Source: Bacteroidia bacterium
GTDB taxonomy: Bacteria; Bacteroidota; Bacteroidia; Cytophagales; Cyclobacteriaceae
Direction of reading: 5' to 3'
Assembly (NCBI GenBank): GCA_016650355.1
Contig: JAENVX010000349.1
Span: forward strand, 1-10,838
DNA length: 10,838 bases
Position numbers and translations under genes: made by a program. The notes below the pieces were generated by a model. The model did no database searches, was not told where the DNA came from, and saw only the letters and a list, made by a program, of their open reading frames with translations. Below, one piece after another: positions 1 to 8,100 of the stretch (positions within the stretch are counted from its first letter, which is position 1; each line of letters starts with the position of its first letter).

Positions 1-1764
1 CTTAATCCTCTCACTTTGTTCAGAAAAGGAATTTTTCTGTTCTTCTAATAATTCGTTTTGCTTTTGAAGCTCATCGATCATTTGATCCAGGCTTTGTTTT
101 TGTTTGACAAGCTCTTCTAGCATTTTTTTGTCTTGCCAATCCAGACCTTGTTTACCCTTTAATTTTTGCTGTGCCTCCTCCATAGACTCCTTCAAATCCT
201 TAGCTTTTTTTAAGGTTTGATCAAACTTTCCTTCCGTGGCCGATTCCGATTTTACGATTTCCACCTTTAATTCCTCTTCACTGGGTAACGAAAAAATATA
301 GCTTACTGATTTTGTGCTCTTGCGCCCGTTCACTCCATCGTTGTCCCACACCTGCAAAAAATATTCTAGTCTATCTCCTGGCGAAAGATTGAGAGAATCA
401 AGTCTCCAGTTATGAAAGAAGCTTTGCCGGGGTTGATTCTTATTAATTGGAATACTGATTGTTGACTTTTCCGATTCATGATCATTGCTAATGACACGAT
501 AGGTTAGATCGAGTTGTGTTACGCCATAGTCATCTCCGATGGCTCCGCCCAGCACAATGCTTTTATAAAGCACAGAGTCTTTCAGATAGTCAACGGCTAA
601 TTCAGGATAAGCATCCTTTGTTACGGTAATGGAATATGCGATTTTTTCCTTATTCCCACTTTGATCATTCTCCAAATCGATTGCATATAAATCCGGATTG
701 TTGAATCCTTTTCCGAATGTAAACATCTGATTATTAATAATTTGCATCGCATTTGGTGTCTCCTCTGAAGAAAAACTTATGAATGCTTTTGTCGCGTTGG
801 CAGTGCCAATTTTCCATGTTATTTTGGTGCCCTCTGGCACCTCCAGGTTGCCTGCGTTTCTTAGCTCCTGGTTTCTTCGCGCTAGGTATCGGGGATATTC
901 AAAGCTTACTTTTAATTCGGTTATTTCAGGTCGATTTGCTAAGATGATTTTATACGTATTTGAGTAAAATCCAGATGCCTCAATTTGAAAGTCAATTCCA
1001 TTTTGAATTTTTTCAAAAGTGTAAGCAAACTCACCAGGCTGTACTGTTTCCATTTTTAATCGTTGACTACCAGAAACAATGTATGCTGATTCTGCTATAG
1101 CCTCTCCTTCCAATACTAAATTCAAAGTGAAGTCTTCATTGAAAAAAGCGTAGAGGTTTTTGTTCTGAATTTGAAATTTGAAGGGCGCCTCCGGTGAAAA
1201 CTCCTGAGTAAAGTGCAGGATCCTCTGACTGCTTTGAGTGATGATACCTGTATTGACAAAAAGTATAATTAGTATAATTCCAGCAGGAATAAAGAGGTAC
1301 TTTAAGTATTGCTTATTTTGATTCAGGTCAATGGCTTGTTCAAAAGATATATTATCAAAGAGTTTTGATTTCTGTTTCACACCCGCATCTAAAAGCATAG
1401 ATGTCGATTGAGTGGAGGAAAGTTGAAGTAGATTTAGCAATCTGTCTCCAACTGTTGGAAAGTATGAACCAATTAGTCGGGCACTTTCATCTTGATCAAG
1501 TCCTCTACGATACAGCCACCAGGCAATTGGCTTCTTTAAAAAGCGATAGAGACAGTAAGCGACAAGAGCAAAAAAGAAAAAGAAAATGGAGAAACGGGCC
1601 CATACGCCAAGCCAAAGGTTGTACTCAATTATGGAGGCAATTAAAAAATAGAAAAGAATCAGGGATAATGTTAGAAGCCCTCCCTTTATGAAAAGATTAA
1701 AATAATATTTACGCTTAAAGGCAGCTAATTTATCTTGAATTGATTTTATCTCTCCCTCCACCAT
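1..1764 (-). CDS. DUF4175-like membrane protein, N-terminal 588 residues (partial, runs off left edge)
   Basis: The minus-strand frame is open from an ATG at 1764 to the window edge, 588 codons with no stop, so the 3' part lies outside the window. An in-frame TAA lies four codons upstream (1774-1776), fixing the start. The protein begins with two hydrophobic helices (about residues 22-46 and 51-74, the second containing FFFFFALV) and a third at about 155-174. A long, beta-rich, probably periplasmic region follows (about 180-500). From about residue 510 the sequence becomes highly charged and heptad-like (Q/K/E/L-rich), indicating a coiled coil. Three N-terminal membrane helices, a beta-domain and then a coiled coil match the large (about 1100 residue) DUF4175-type proteins common in Bacteroidota, whose function is not established. 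Family assignment rests on architecture and remembered similarity, not a search. A candidate promoter lies 85-117 nt upstream. Confidence 0.85.
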   Translation of the reverse strand, partial: MVEGEIKSIQDKLAAFKRKYYFNLFIKGGLLTLSLILFYFLIASIIEYNLWLGVWARFSIFFFFFALVAYCLYRFLKKPIAWWLYRRGLDQDESARLIGSYFPTVGDRLLNLLQLSSTQSTSMLLDAGVKQKSKLFDNISFEQAIDLNQNKQYLKYLFIPAGIILIILFVNTGIITQSSQRILHFTQEFSPEAPFKFQIQNKNLYAFFNEDFTLNLVLEGEAIAESAYIVSGSQRLKMETVQPGEFAYTFEKIQNGIDFQIEASGFYSNTYKIILANRPEITELKVSFEYPRYLARRNQELRNAGNLEVPEGTKITWKIGTANATKAFISFSSEETPNAMQIINNQMFTFGKGFNNPDLYAIDLENDQSGNKEKIAYSITVTKDAYPELAVDYLKDSVLYKSIVLGGAIGDDYGVTQLDLTYRVISNDHESEKSTISIPINKNQPRQSFFHNWRLDSLNLSPGDRLEYFLQVWDNDGVNGRKSTKSVSYIFSLPSEEELKVEIVKSESATEGKFDQTLKKAKDLKESMEEAQQKLKGKQGLDWQDKKMLEELVKQKQSLDQMIDELQKQNELLEEQKNSFSEQSERIK

Positions 1765-1848
1765 CTTGAAAGTTTATTATGTGAAAACGTTGATGCTCCT
1801 CAATTAGTTTTTACAATCTACTAAGATAAGGGAAGAAGTCAGCGAATT

Positions 1849-1881
1849 CAAAAATAGAATGGGACAATTGAAACGATCAAA
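1849..1881 (-). promoter_or_regulatory. Candidate Bacteroidota-type promoter for the DUF4175-like gene
   Basis: On the minus strand TTTG (1878-1881) is followed after 21 nt by TATTTTTG (1849-1856), a full match to the Bacteroidota -7 consensus TAnnTTTG with a -33 TTTG at acceptable spacing. It lies in the 153-bp gap after the 125-residue protein gene and would give a leader of about 80 nt before the ATG at 1764. I saw no clear hairpin terminator in this gap for the upstream unit, so read-through is possible. The match is by eye only. Confidence 0.5.
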
Positions 1882-1917
1882 CGTGCATCAACCAAAGTGG
1901 GTCAGATAAGCCTTGTA

Positions 1918-2295
1918 CTATTTGACGGGATCTGATTTATAAAACCAATCAAATTCTTGTTCAAAATATTCAATTACGTGCATTTTTAAGAGCTTTTCCT
2001 GCTCTAAAAGATCAAAGTGTGGTAATTTCTTAACCACTTTCCAATGAGGCCATCCTTCTTTATCCAATCCTTCAAGTACATAGTAGCCTGAAAGACTAAG
2101 TACTTTACAAATGGCAATGTGTAAAAGGTCTTGCTTTTCTTCCTTGGAAAAAGGTTTGGCTCCACGACCTAATTCCTGCATGCCTATGATGAAAAGAACA
2201 CTATTCAGGTCTTTGGGTTTTTTGCCTATAGTTTCTTCAATAAACTCCAGCAACTGATGCCATCTACGCTCTAGATCTAAATCGCGCTTAAACAT
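1918..2295 (-). CDS. Conserved hypothetical protein, 125 aa
   Basis: The ATG is at 2295 and the TAG at 1918. The gap to the stop of the AhpD-like gene upstream is only 6 nt, so the two are almost certainly cotranscribed. The protein is soluble-looking: no signal peptide, no membrane helix, many charged and aromatic residues (for example HWKVVKKLPHFDLLEQEKLL near the C-terminus), and probably mostly helical. It has a segment LGRGAKPFSKEEKQDLLHIA followed by a single Cys in ICKVLSLSGYY. It resembles uncharacterised proteins I associate with Cytophagales genomes, but I cannot name a family or function. Pairing with an AhpD-like protein is the only functional hint. No Shine-Dalgarno is visible, which is usual in this phylum. 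Confidence 0.88.
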   Translation of the reverse strand: MFKRDLDLERRWHQLLEFIEETIGKKPKDLNSVLFIIGMQELGRGAKPFSKEEKQDLLHIAICKVLSLSGYYVLEGLDKEGWPHWKVVKKLPHFDLLEQEKLLKMHVIEYFEQEFDWFYKSDPVK

Positions 2296-2301
2296 AGTTA
2301 G

Positions 2302-2637
2302 TCATTTTAGTTCGTCCCAAAATTCGTATGCTCTGCGAAGGTGCGGGATTACGATTGTTCCCCCAACAAGGGTTGCCACCCCCATTGCCTCGTGTACTTC
2401 AGCGGTTGTAAATCCCACTTCTTTGCATTTTCCTAAATGATATTTGACGCAATCATCGCAACGCAATACCAGAGAACAAGTTAATCCAATGAGTTCTTTA
2501 CTTTTTACGTCCAGCGCCCCTTCGGCATAGGCATTCGTATCCAAATTGAATATGCGTTTGATTATCAAGCTATCTCCCGCCAAAATTTTTTCATTCATTT
2601 TGGCGCGGTATTCATTAAATTGCTTTACTAGACTCAT
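2302..2637 (-). CDS. AhpD-like / carboxymuconolactone decarboxylase family protein
   Basis: This 111-residue protein carries the AhpD-type redox signature: Glu48, then Cys60-Asp-Asp-Cys63 and His67 (E...CxxCxxxH), followed by the family's helical stretch HEAMGVATLVGGTIVIPHLRR. In AhpD this Glu/Cys/Cys/His set forms the proton relay and redox-active disulfide that reduces peroxiredoxin. Single-domain family members often act as alkylhydroperoxidase-like or thiol-disulfide proteins of unknown partner. Length fits the small CMD family (about 100-120 aa). It is the first gene of a two-gene minus-strand unit with the 125-residue protein and has a good candidate promoter 20-50 nt upstream. The exact substrate cannot be told from sequence, and no ahpC is present in the window. 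Confidence 0.93.
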   Translation of the reverse strand: MSLVKQFNEYRAKMNEKILAGDSLIIKRIFNLDTNAYAEGALDVKSKELIGLTCSLVLRCDDCVKYHLGKCKEVGFTTAEVHEAMGVATLVGGTIVIPHLRRAYEFWDELK

Positions 2638-2656
2638 GGTTGCTACTTTATTACTG

Positions 2657-2687
2657 CAAATATCAATTCATTCAATTGCAAAACAAA
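2657..2687 (-). promoter_or_regulatory. Candidate promoter for the AhpD-like operon
   Basis: On the minus strand TTTG (2684-2687) is followed after exactly 19 nt by GATATTTG (2657-2664), one mismatch from TAnnTTTG. It would start transcription near 2651-2653, giving a leader of about 15 nt before the ATG at 2637. It sits in the 63-bp divergent spacer shared with the ComF-family gene, and its -33 element overlaps a tandem 10-nt repeat. No comparable site was seen for the plus strand. Confidence 0.5.
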
Positions 2688-2700
2688 CTGAAACAAACAG
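2681..2700 (+). repeat. Tandem 10-nt direct repeat before the ComF-family start
   Basis: Two adjacent units, AAACAAACTG and AAACAAACAG, are identical at 9 of 10 positions and end directly at the GTG start of the ComF-family gene. The A-rich repeat forms its immediate leader and also contains the -33 element of the divergent promoter. A role in translation initiation or in shared regulation is possible but not shown. Confidence 0.6.
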
Positions 2701-3387
2701 GTGAGAGTCGTTTCGGATTTTATTGCGCTATTTTTTCCAAGGTGTTGTCTTGGATGTTCAGAGGCTCTTGTCAAAGGTGAGGAAATCTTATGTACACAAT
2801 GTTTAACCGAGCTGCCTCGAACGAATTACCATATCCAAGAAACAAATCCGATTGAAGACAAACTAATTGGAAGGATGAAAGTAAAGCATGCCTGGGCATT
2901 TTTGAAATTCAGGAAAAGCGGACTTGTTCAACATCTTCTTCATGAATTAAAGTATAACAATCATCCGGAAGTTGGTGTAAGAATAGGAATGCTTTTTGGA
3001 AAAGAACTTCTGGAGTATGGTTTTAAAAATGAATTTGATCTAATTGTACCAGTGCCACTTCACATTTCGCGACAGAGAAAACGAGGTTATAATCAGAGTG
3101 CAAAGTTTGCTGAGGGTTTAAGCAATTCGTTGGAGATACCCTGGGATGAAAGTATCTCAATTCGAAAAAGAAGAACAGATACACAAACCCGAAAATCAAG
3201 ACTTGATAGATGGGAAAACGTGAAGGATGTTTTTGATGTTGAGATCGAAGAAAAAGTATTCAACAAAAGAATTCTACTGGTGGATGATGTAATCACAACA
3301 GGCGCAACGTTGGAAGCTTGTGGCCATCATTTACTGAAGAGTAAGTGTTCGGAACTAAGCATTGCTTGTATAGCGGAGGCACAATAA
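2701..3387 (+). CDS. ComF family protein (phosphoribosyltransferase domain)
   Basis: A 228-residue protein with full ComF architecture. An N-terminal zinc-ribbon-like pair comes first (Cys16-x2-Cys19 and Cys31-x2-Cys34, in CCLGC and CTQC). Then come the family block PVPLHISRQRKRGYNQS (117-133) and the RTDTQTRKSRLDRWENV segment. Last is the type I phosphoribosyltransferase PRPP-binding loop LLVDDVITTGAT (192-203). ComF proteins support DNA uptake in transformable bacteria, but many members (GntX-like) are of uncertain role and the PRTase substrate is unknown. The start is a GTG at 2701: an in-frame TGA lies four codons upstream (2689-2691) and no ATG is nearby before the conserved Cys block. 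Its TAA overlaps the A-tract of the terminator shared with gldJ. It stands alone on its strand, with no other competence genes in view. Confidence 0.95.
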   Translation: MRVVSDFIALFFPRCCLGCSEALVKGEEILCTQCLTELPRTNYHIQETNPIEDKLIGRMKVKHAWAFLKFRKSGLVQHLLHELKYNNHPEVGVRIGMLFGKELLEYGFKNEFDLIVPVPLHISRQRKRGYNQSAKFAEGLSNSLEIPWDESISIRKRRTDTQTRKSRLDRWENVKDVFDVEIEEKVFNKRILLVDDVITTGATLEACGHHLLKSKCSELSIACIAEAQ

Positions 3388-3414
3388 AAAACCCTTCGCC
3401 ATAAGGCAAAGGGC
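3386..3414. terminator. Bidirectional rho-independent terminator between comF-like gene and gldJ
   Basis: The hairpin is CCCTTcGCC (3392-3400), loop ATAA, GGCaAAGGG (3405-3413): eight pairs with one internal C/A mismatch. On the minus strand it is followed by six T (3386-3391 read in reverse), an excellent terminator for gldJ, which stops at 3437. On the plus strand the trailing sequence is only CTTTCAATTTCTTT, so it is weaker for the ComF-family gene, whose TAA (3385-3387) overlaps the A-tract. Confidence 0.85.
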
Positions 3415-3436
3415 TTTCAATTTCTTTAGGGATAGT

Positions 3437-4672
3437 CTAATAGTTTGATCCGGCCCGTATCATAGCGCAACGGAAACCGATAGTTGCAGTTGCAGAATCT
3501 TCATCAAGAAATCTTCTGGTTCCCGGAGACATCCAATATGCCACATCCTTCCAGCTACCACCTTTATACACACGTGCTCTATCTGTGATTAAAGAAGTAA
3601 AGCCTGTGGGATCTTTTTCGATGTTGTTGTATTTGTTTTGTGAACCTGCAGCTTCATCCAAAAAGCCATCTCTGCGAATAGGATTCAGATCATCAAAATC
3701 TTGGAACGAGAGAGGACGATACACATCCATTACCCATTCGCTAACGTTTCCTGCCATATTATATAAACCATAATCATTTGGTGGGAACTCATAAATATAT
3801 GACGTGATTAATGCTCCATCATTCAACCGGCCCGCAATACCTGCGTAATCACCACGACCACGTTTAAAGTTAGCCAGGAAAAAACCCATTTCTTTTCCAA
3901 AAGGATTACGAAGAGCGTGACCATCCCAAGGATAAATTCTCTGGTGTGTCTGCAATTCTTCTACCCATTGTGTTCCTAACATTGCCTGAGCAGCATATTC
4001 CCATTCAGCTTCTGTGGCAAGTCGATAAGCAGGCACAACAATACCAGATTCAAGAGGGATACGTCCATCGGTTTCAGCATATTGTTCACCAGCGCCTTTG
4101 GCTAATTCAACATTTACGGCACGGGTTCTCCAGACGGCATAGTCATTTGCTTGCGACCAGCTAACACCAACAACAGGGAAGTACCTAAAGCCAGGATATC
4201 TTAAATAATGATCTACATATGGATCATTAAAAGCAAGTTTCCCTCTCCACACAAGCGTGTCTGGTAACGCTCGTGCATACACCTCTTGAGAAGAATCCTT
4301 AGCAAGGTAATGCATGTATTCTAGCCAATGTATGTTAGCAATTTCTGTTTCATCCATATAAAACGAAGCAACCGAAACCGTCCTTTCTACATTGTCTCTT
4401 GAAGACATCACATCTTCTTCAAAAGAACCCATGATGGCTCTTCCTCCCTCAATGAAAACTGTATTGGGTGCATCGGGCTGTCCTTCAAAAGGACTTACCT
4501 GAAAGCCTCCACCGTCTTCATCGTTGTAGGCTAAGCCGGTGGCCGTACTCATTTGGCCAGGATTTGTGTTTGTAGGTTTGCCTCCCCTATTTCCGAATAG
4601 GGAGCAAGAAGAGATAATCAGGGAACCGGCAACGAAAAAAAGTAGACCTTTCAAATGCTTCATTTGTTTCAT
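3437..4672 (-). CDS. gldJ: Gliding motility / type IX secretion lipoprotein GldJ
   Basis: A 411-residue lipoprotein. It has a basic start (two candidate ATGs, 4672 and 4663), a hydrophobic core and a lipobox ISSC with the lipidated Cys at residue 23. After a short linker comes the GldJ-typical N-terminal block (TGLAYND...GGFQV, about 45-59). A formylglycine-generating-enzyme-like (SUMF1) domain then runs from about 70 to the end, with VFIEGG, FYMDETEIANI, LPDTLVW, VVGVSW, WRTRAVNVE, MAGNVSEWVMD and KGGSWKD...GFRCAMI. The only other Cys is the one in GFRC, so the paired catalytic cysteines of active sulfatase-modifying enzymes are missing and a structural role fits. In Flavobacterium GldJ is an outer-membrane lipoprotein that stabilises GldK and is needed for T9SS and gliding. 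GldK is the main alternative, but the LPDTLVW and WRT blocks favour GldJ. No porU or porV is adjacent. It ends shortly after the SUMF1 domain, shorter than the flavobacterial protein as I remember it. Confidence 0.9.
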   Translation of the reverse strand: MKQMKHLKGLLFFVAGSLIISSCSLFGNRGGKPTNTNPGQMSTATGLAYNDEDGGGFQVSPFEGQPDAPNTVFIEGGRAIMGSFEEDVMSSRDNVERTVSVASFYMDETEIANIHWLEYMHYLAKDSSQEVYARALPDTLVWRGKLAFNDPYVDHYLRYPGFRYFPVVGVSWSQANDYAVWRTRAVNVELAKGAGEQYAETDGRIPLESGIVVPAYRLATEAEWEYAAQAMLGTQWVEELQTHQRIYPWDGHALRNPFGKEMGFFLANFKRGRGDYAGIAGRLNDGALITSYIYEFPPNDYGLYNMAGNVSEWVMDVYRPLSFQDFDDLNPIRRDGFLDEAAGSQNKYNNIEKDPTGFTSLITDRARVYKGGSWKDVAYWMSPGTRRFLDEDSATATIGFRCAMIRAGSNY

Positions 4673-4693
4673 AGTAATTAGTCAAAGCAACCG

Positions 4694-4726
4694 CTAATAT
4701 AAATAGATAATCCAATGTTTTCCAAG
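4694..4726 (-). promoter_or_regulatory. Candidate gldJ promoter
   Basis: On the minus strand CTTG (4723-4726) is followed after 21 nt by TATATTAG (4694-4701), which matches TAnnTTTG except at one position. It predicts transcription starting near 4688-4690 and a leader of about 17 nt before the ATG at 4672. Both elements are imperfect, so this is tentative. A perfect inverted repeat lies directly upstream of it (4729-4755). Confidence 0.35.
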
Positions 4727-4728
4727 GC

Positions 4729-4755
4729 GTAAGGATTTTATTGATAAATCCTTAC
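4729..4755. promoter_or_regulatory. Perfect 10-bp inverted repeat upstream of gldJ (operator-like dyad)
   Basis: GTAAGGATTT (4729-4738) and AAATCCTTAC (4746-4755) are exact reverse complements separated by 7 nt. Neither side is followed by a T-run, and no gene ends nearby (gldJ and the 83-residue gene are divergent), so a terminator is unlikely. It sits 57-83 nt upstream of the gldJ ATG, immediately behind the candidate -33 element, where an activator or repressor dimer would bind. It could also be a transcript hairpin for an unannotated RNA. Confidence 0.6.
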
Positions 4756-4943
4756 TATAAGTTCCGACCAACTGTTGATTTAAACGACATGCAGCTTGCG
4801 ATATTGCTTGAATCAATTTGGGATTATTATTCCATACTTGGCACTAAAATATTGGAAAAATATGAAAAAAACCTGATTTAAGCTTCATTTTAGAAACGGC
4901 ACATTTATTTCAAGTAGTAGTGATACCATAAAAATAGATTACC

Positions 4944-5195
4944 ATGATTACGATTGAAGATTTTAAATGTTCGCCTTTTGAAAAGAAGTGTGATATTGTT
5001 ACAACCTCAACGAATTACCTCGCGATGCGTATGCTGGGCGATTGCAAAGTCTATCTTTACCATACAGAGAATTTTTTTATTGAGGTATATTATTCATCTG
5101 TTCACAAAAAAGTTTTGATGATCAACGCTTTTAAAAATACAGATGAGCTAATGGCTTATGCTGAAAGTGTTTCACTAACAGATTTAGGTTTGTGA
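4944..5195 (+). CDS. Small conserved-looking hypothetical protein, 83 aa
   Basis: ATG 4944 to TGA 5193-5195. The product is a small, soluble alpha/beta-looking protein with no signal peptide or membrane helix. Its features are FEKKCDIVTTSTNYLAMR, an alternating aromatic strand CKVYLYHTENFFIEVYY, then KKVLMINAFKNTDEL. The composition and strand pattern look like a real protein rather than a chance frame, and no other frame here codes anything. I recall similar short proteins in Cytophagales but cannot assign a family or function. It is preceded by 271 bp with no other convincing gene, diverges from gldJ, and its last 40 bp overlap the end of mfd on the opposite strand. No Shine-Dalgarno or clear promoter was seen. 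Confidence 0.75.
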   Translation: MITIEDFKCSPFEKKCDIVTTSTNYLAMRMLGDCKVYLYHTENFFIEVYYSSVHKKVLMINAFKNTDELMAYAESVSLTDLGL

Positions 5196-8100
5196 TTCAT
5201 CCGTGCGATGATTTCCATGGCTACCTCCACACTTGGAATATTTTCAATTGTTAAGATTAGTTTTCCGTTGGTGTCTTTCATCCGGCAAAGTTTCGGGTGG
5301 CTTTGAACAAATGATAGAATATTTCCGAACACATCGGATTTAAAATACTCTTCCTTTCCGGAAATGAAATAGCCTCTGAACTTTTCATTCTTGAGCGTAA
5401 TTTTTTCGAAACCCAGATTTTCTCCCAGCCATCGAAGGCGCACAGTATTTACAAGTTGTTCAACCGAGCCGGGCAAAACCCCGAATCTATCCTGCAGAGA
5501 AAGAGAGAATTTTTCAAGGCTGTCTTCATCTTTAATATTGTCAAGACTCGCGTATAGTTGTAAGCGTTCACTTGTGCTGTTGACATATGTTTCAGGAATT
5601 AGAATTTCTAAATCAGTTTCAATCACGCAGTCTTGAACGATTAGTTTTACCTTTTCTGAAAGCTCTTCAGCAAATAAATCTTTAAATTCTGTTTCTTTCA
5701 GTTCCTGTATGGCATCATCTAGAATTTTATGATACGTATCAAAACCAAGGTCCGTGATAAACCCAGTCTGTTCCGCACCTAATAAATTTCCTGCGCCCCG
5801 AATATCTAAATCGCGCATGGCAACCTTGAAGCCATCTCCAAGTTCACTAAATTCTTCGAGTGCTGCTAGTCGCTTTCGCGAATCAGCACTGAGCACAGAA
5901 GTTGGCGGAGTAAGCAAATAACAAAATGCTTTTTTATTAGATCGCCCCACCCGCCCGCGCATCTGATGTAAATCACTCAAGCCAAACATATGTGCATTGT
6001 GAATGATGATTGTGTTGGCATTGGGGATGTCAAGACCAGATTCAATAATATTGGTAGACACGAGCACATCGTATTCGCCATCTATGAATTTGATCATGGC
6101 CTTTTCAAGTTTATCACCGTCCATTTGTCCATGAGCAATACCTATGCGTGAATCGGGAACAAGTTTGAAAATAACGTTGGCGATACTTTCGATATCACTT
6201 ACGCGGTTGTGAACAAAAAATACCTGACCGCCCCTACGAAGTTCCTGGCTTACGGCATCGCGAATAATTTCTTCATTATATGTATGAAGTTCTGTAGTGA
6301 CGGGTTGGCGATTGGGAGGAGGCGTTGAGATGATGCTCAAATCACGAGCTCCCATCAATGAAAAATGGAGCGTGCGTGGGATAGGAGTTGCCGTAAGTGT
6401 GAGCACATCTACGTTTACTTTAATCTCCTTCAACCTATCTTTTACTTTAACACCAAACTTTTGCTCTTCATCAACGATGAGCAATCCCAAATCTTTAAAG
6501 ACAACATCTTTGCTAACGACTCGGTGGGTTCCAATTAAAATATTTACCGTGCCGATCCCAGCCTCTTTTATAATTTTTTTGATCTCTTTATCCGTTTTGA
6601 ATCGGGAGACATAATCAATCTTCACAGGAAAATTTCCCAGTCGCTCTGAGAAGGTGCGATAATGTTGCATAGCGAGAATGGTAGTAGGTACAAGTACCGC
6701 CACTTGCTTTCCTTCGCATGCTGCCTTAAATGCTGCGCGTATTGCCACTTCGGTTTTACCAAAGCCAACATCTCCGCACACTAATCGATCCATAGGATGC
6801 GCCAATTGCATATCGTGTTTAACATCTTCGGTAGCTTTGGCCTGATCGGGGGTGTCTTCATAAATGAATGACGACTCAAGTTCCGCTTGTAAAAATCCAT
6901 CCGCGGCAAACGCGAAACCGGGTGCTTGCTTCCGCTTGGCATAAAGCTCTATAAGTTCCTTTGCTATGTCTTTTACCTGCCGTTTGGCTTTTGCTTTTTT
7001 GTTCGCCCATTCATCCGATCCTAGTTTGCTGATGGCGGGCATCGCACCATCTTTTCCAGAGTATTTAGAAATTTTATGTAGGGAATGAATGTTAACATAA
7101 AGTAGATCATCATCGCGAAAAACCAAGCGTATCGATTCCTGATCTCGCCCATTAATTGTTTTCTTTTCCAACCCCGCAAATTTTCCAATGCCGTAATCAA
7201 TGTGGGTTACAAAATCTCCAGGTACCATCGTTTGTAATTCCCGAAAGGTCATTGCCTTTGACTTTGAGAACTTTTCTTTGGCGTGGTAGCGATGAAAGCG
7301 TTCGAAAATCTGATGATCCGTGTAACACACGATTTTTGAAATATGATCTACAAAACCCTCACGCAGGGAAAAGTTAAGTGATTGGAATTTGATCTGGTGA
7401 TTTATTTCTTCAAAGACTCCTTGTAGTCGTTCTACTTGCCTGGGTTGCTCCGCGGCAATAAAATTAACATAACCCTTAACCTGCTGATCAAAAAGATTTG
7501 TGGCAAGTAACTCAAAGTTCTTACTGAATGAAGGTTGTGCTGAGGACTTAAAGTCATAAGTTTTAGTGGCTGTAAAATGAAAACGTTGCCCAAACTCAAC
7601 TAATAAAAATGATTTTATTTTTTCAGAGAAAGTTTCTTTTGTTTCAAAGATCTGTTCGGGGTTAAGAATAACTTTTGAATTGCTTTCGCGAATGATTTTA
7701 TCAAAACTTAGAGAAGCCTTTTCAAAAGATTTATGGATCACGTCTTTTGTCAACAGAAAATCTTTTACCCAAATGCGTGTAGTATGAGGGATAAAGTCAA
7801 GAAACGATTGTCTTTCTTCGTGTATTAGCCTGGTTTGCACGTTGGGCATTAGGCTTACCCTTTCCAGTGTTTCGACAGAAAGTTGAGAGCCCGGATCGAA
7901 ACTTCGAATGCTGTCTACTTCATCCCCTGAAAGTTCGATACGATATGGGAGATCATGCGCGTAGGAGTAGACATCCAATATTCCACCACGGATAGCAAAC
8001 TGCCCCGCCTCATAGACAAAATCAGTTTTCTCAAAATCGTAAGAATGCAAAAACTCCTCAAGAAACTCACGGTCAAGCCTTGCGCCTACCTTTACCATAA

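Noticed and set aside
1401..1691. Plus-strand 96-residue open frame opposite the DUF4175-like gene
   Set aside because: It lies wholly within a long, coherent minus-strand coding frame and encodes a low-complexity R/K/Q-rich sequence typical of an antisense shadow.
1790..1891. Inverted 7-mers TTGATGC (1790-1796) and GCATCAA (1885-1891) flanking the DUF4175 promoter region, both next to AAACG
   Set aside because: Short arms 88 nt apart in AT-rich DNA; chance is likely and no supporting structure was seen.
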